A stretch of DNA of 29,090 nt from Apostichopus parvimensis (Eukaryota > Echinodermata > Holothuroidea > Aspidochirotida > Stichopodidae), in assembly GCA_000934455.1 (NCBI GenBank), contig JXUT01147358.1, positions 1 through 29,090 of the forward strand, read 5' to 3'. Each line of letters starts with the position of its first letter. Within the stretch, counting starts at the first letter, position 1. Position numbers and translations under genes: made by a program. Below the pieces are notes generated by a model. It worked only from the letters and a program-made list of their open reading frames with translations. It was not told the DNA's origin and did no database searches. This document shows positions 28,492 to 29,090 of the stretch, piece after piece.

Positions 28492-29090
28492 ACGAACCTC
28501 TTGTCAGTAGGTATATATTTGAATAAATTTTAAACAATTTAAACAATTATATCCAAGCAAGGCTTACCTACAAGATTCAAAACAGAGAAGCGCACACGAG
28601 AACGCCCTATCGAATTAACGACCTTTGACCTCCAAACAAAATGAGAACGGGTGTACAGTACTCAGCATAGGGCATGATTCTTTAACAACCGTATCGATTC
28701 AATTTTGTTTCTTTAAATTACTGGCGTTTACATTATTTTCTTCACATTTTGTCCTCTGCGGTCATCTTCAAATGATCTATCACAGCTCCGCCAAAAAACA
28801 ATAGGCTAATCCTCAGTATGGGCATGCGCATTACAAGTTATGTTAGATTCAATTAAGTTGCACTTACAGTGACCCCCCACACACGGGAAAACATACAAAC
28901 GTTACAATGCGTGCAATTGTATACGATTATCGTCAAAATCAACGCCAAAATCGAGGCTACCGTAATTTGATTTGACCTTCGTTCTTTAAATGATTAATAA
29001 GTTCTTTGCCCTATCGCGGAACGTAAGTTAATGATCTTATCATTAATAATAAAGTTGAATGATACAGCCATATTGTACCGTTATATATTT

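Larger units (their letters stand above)
26480..29090. other. Region downstream of MsrA, no gene recognised
   Basis: An AATAAA at 27011-27016, about 530 bases after the stop, is the first candidate polyadenylation signal; others lie near 27426-27450. Short open frames lack family features. It contains the repeat at 27653-27757 and a CRE/E-box site at 28472-28483. Any gene at the right would start beyond 29090. Confidence 0.5.

Overview
The window looks like part of an invertebrate animal genome. It is AT-rich, its genes are split by many short GT-AG introns, and it carries degenerate hAT DNA transposons and many small tandem repeats. A CatSper auxiliary subunit gene with many introns fits a marine animal with flagellated sperm; an echinoderm is my best guess, but this is inference and the sequence alone does not prove it.

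Layout. Positions 1-2052 hold the 3' part of a decayed hAT transposon of the ZMYM1/DUF4371 type, ending in a recognisable terminal inverted repeat. Positions about 2355-18691 are one large minus-strand gene. I assembled it by hand into 21 coding exons whose splice phases agree at every junction. It encodes a protein of about 1105 residues with an N-terminal signal peptide, a long extracellular part and one C-terminal membrane helix, best identified as sperm cation channel subunit gamma (CATSPERG). Its introns hold tandem repeats (81/82, 181, about 40 and 12 bp units), one apparent GC-AG intron next to a G-run cluster, and a probable fold-back element. Positions 18692-21323 are a non-coding divergent spacer. 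Positions 21324-26479 are a four-exon plus-strand gene for a methionine sulfoxide reductase A of 261 residues with a signal peptide and an atypical C-terminus. A small non-autonomous hAT element with clear inverted ends sits in its first intron. Positions 26480-29090 show no convincing gene, only short repeats and a CRE/E-box site.

The two host genes are arranged head to head with about 2.6 kb between start codons. Nothing in the sequence shows that they act together. CATSPERG would be a sperm-flagellum ion channel subunit; the MsrA-like protein would be a secretory-pathway enzyme that repairs oxidised methionine. No clearly new multi-gene system was found. The most unusual structures are the tandemly duplicated 3' end of a CATSPERG exon, which gives six copies of one splice donor, and the unusual secreted MsrA.
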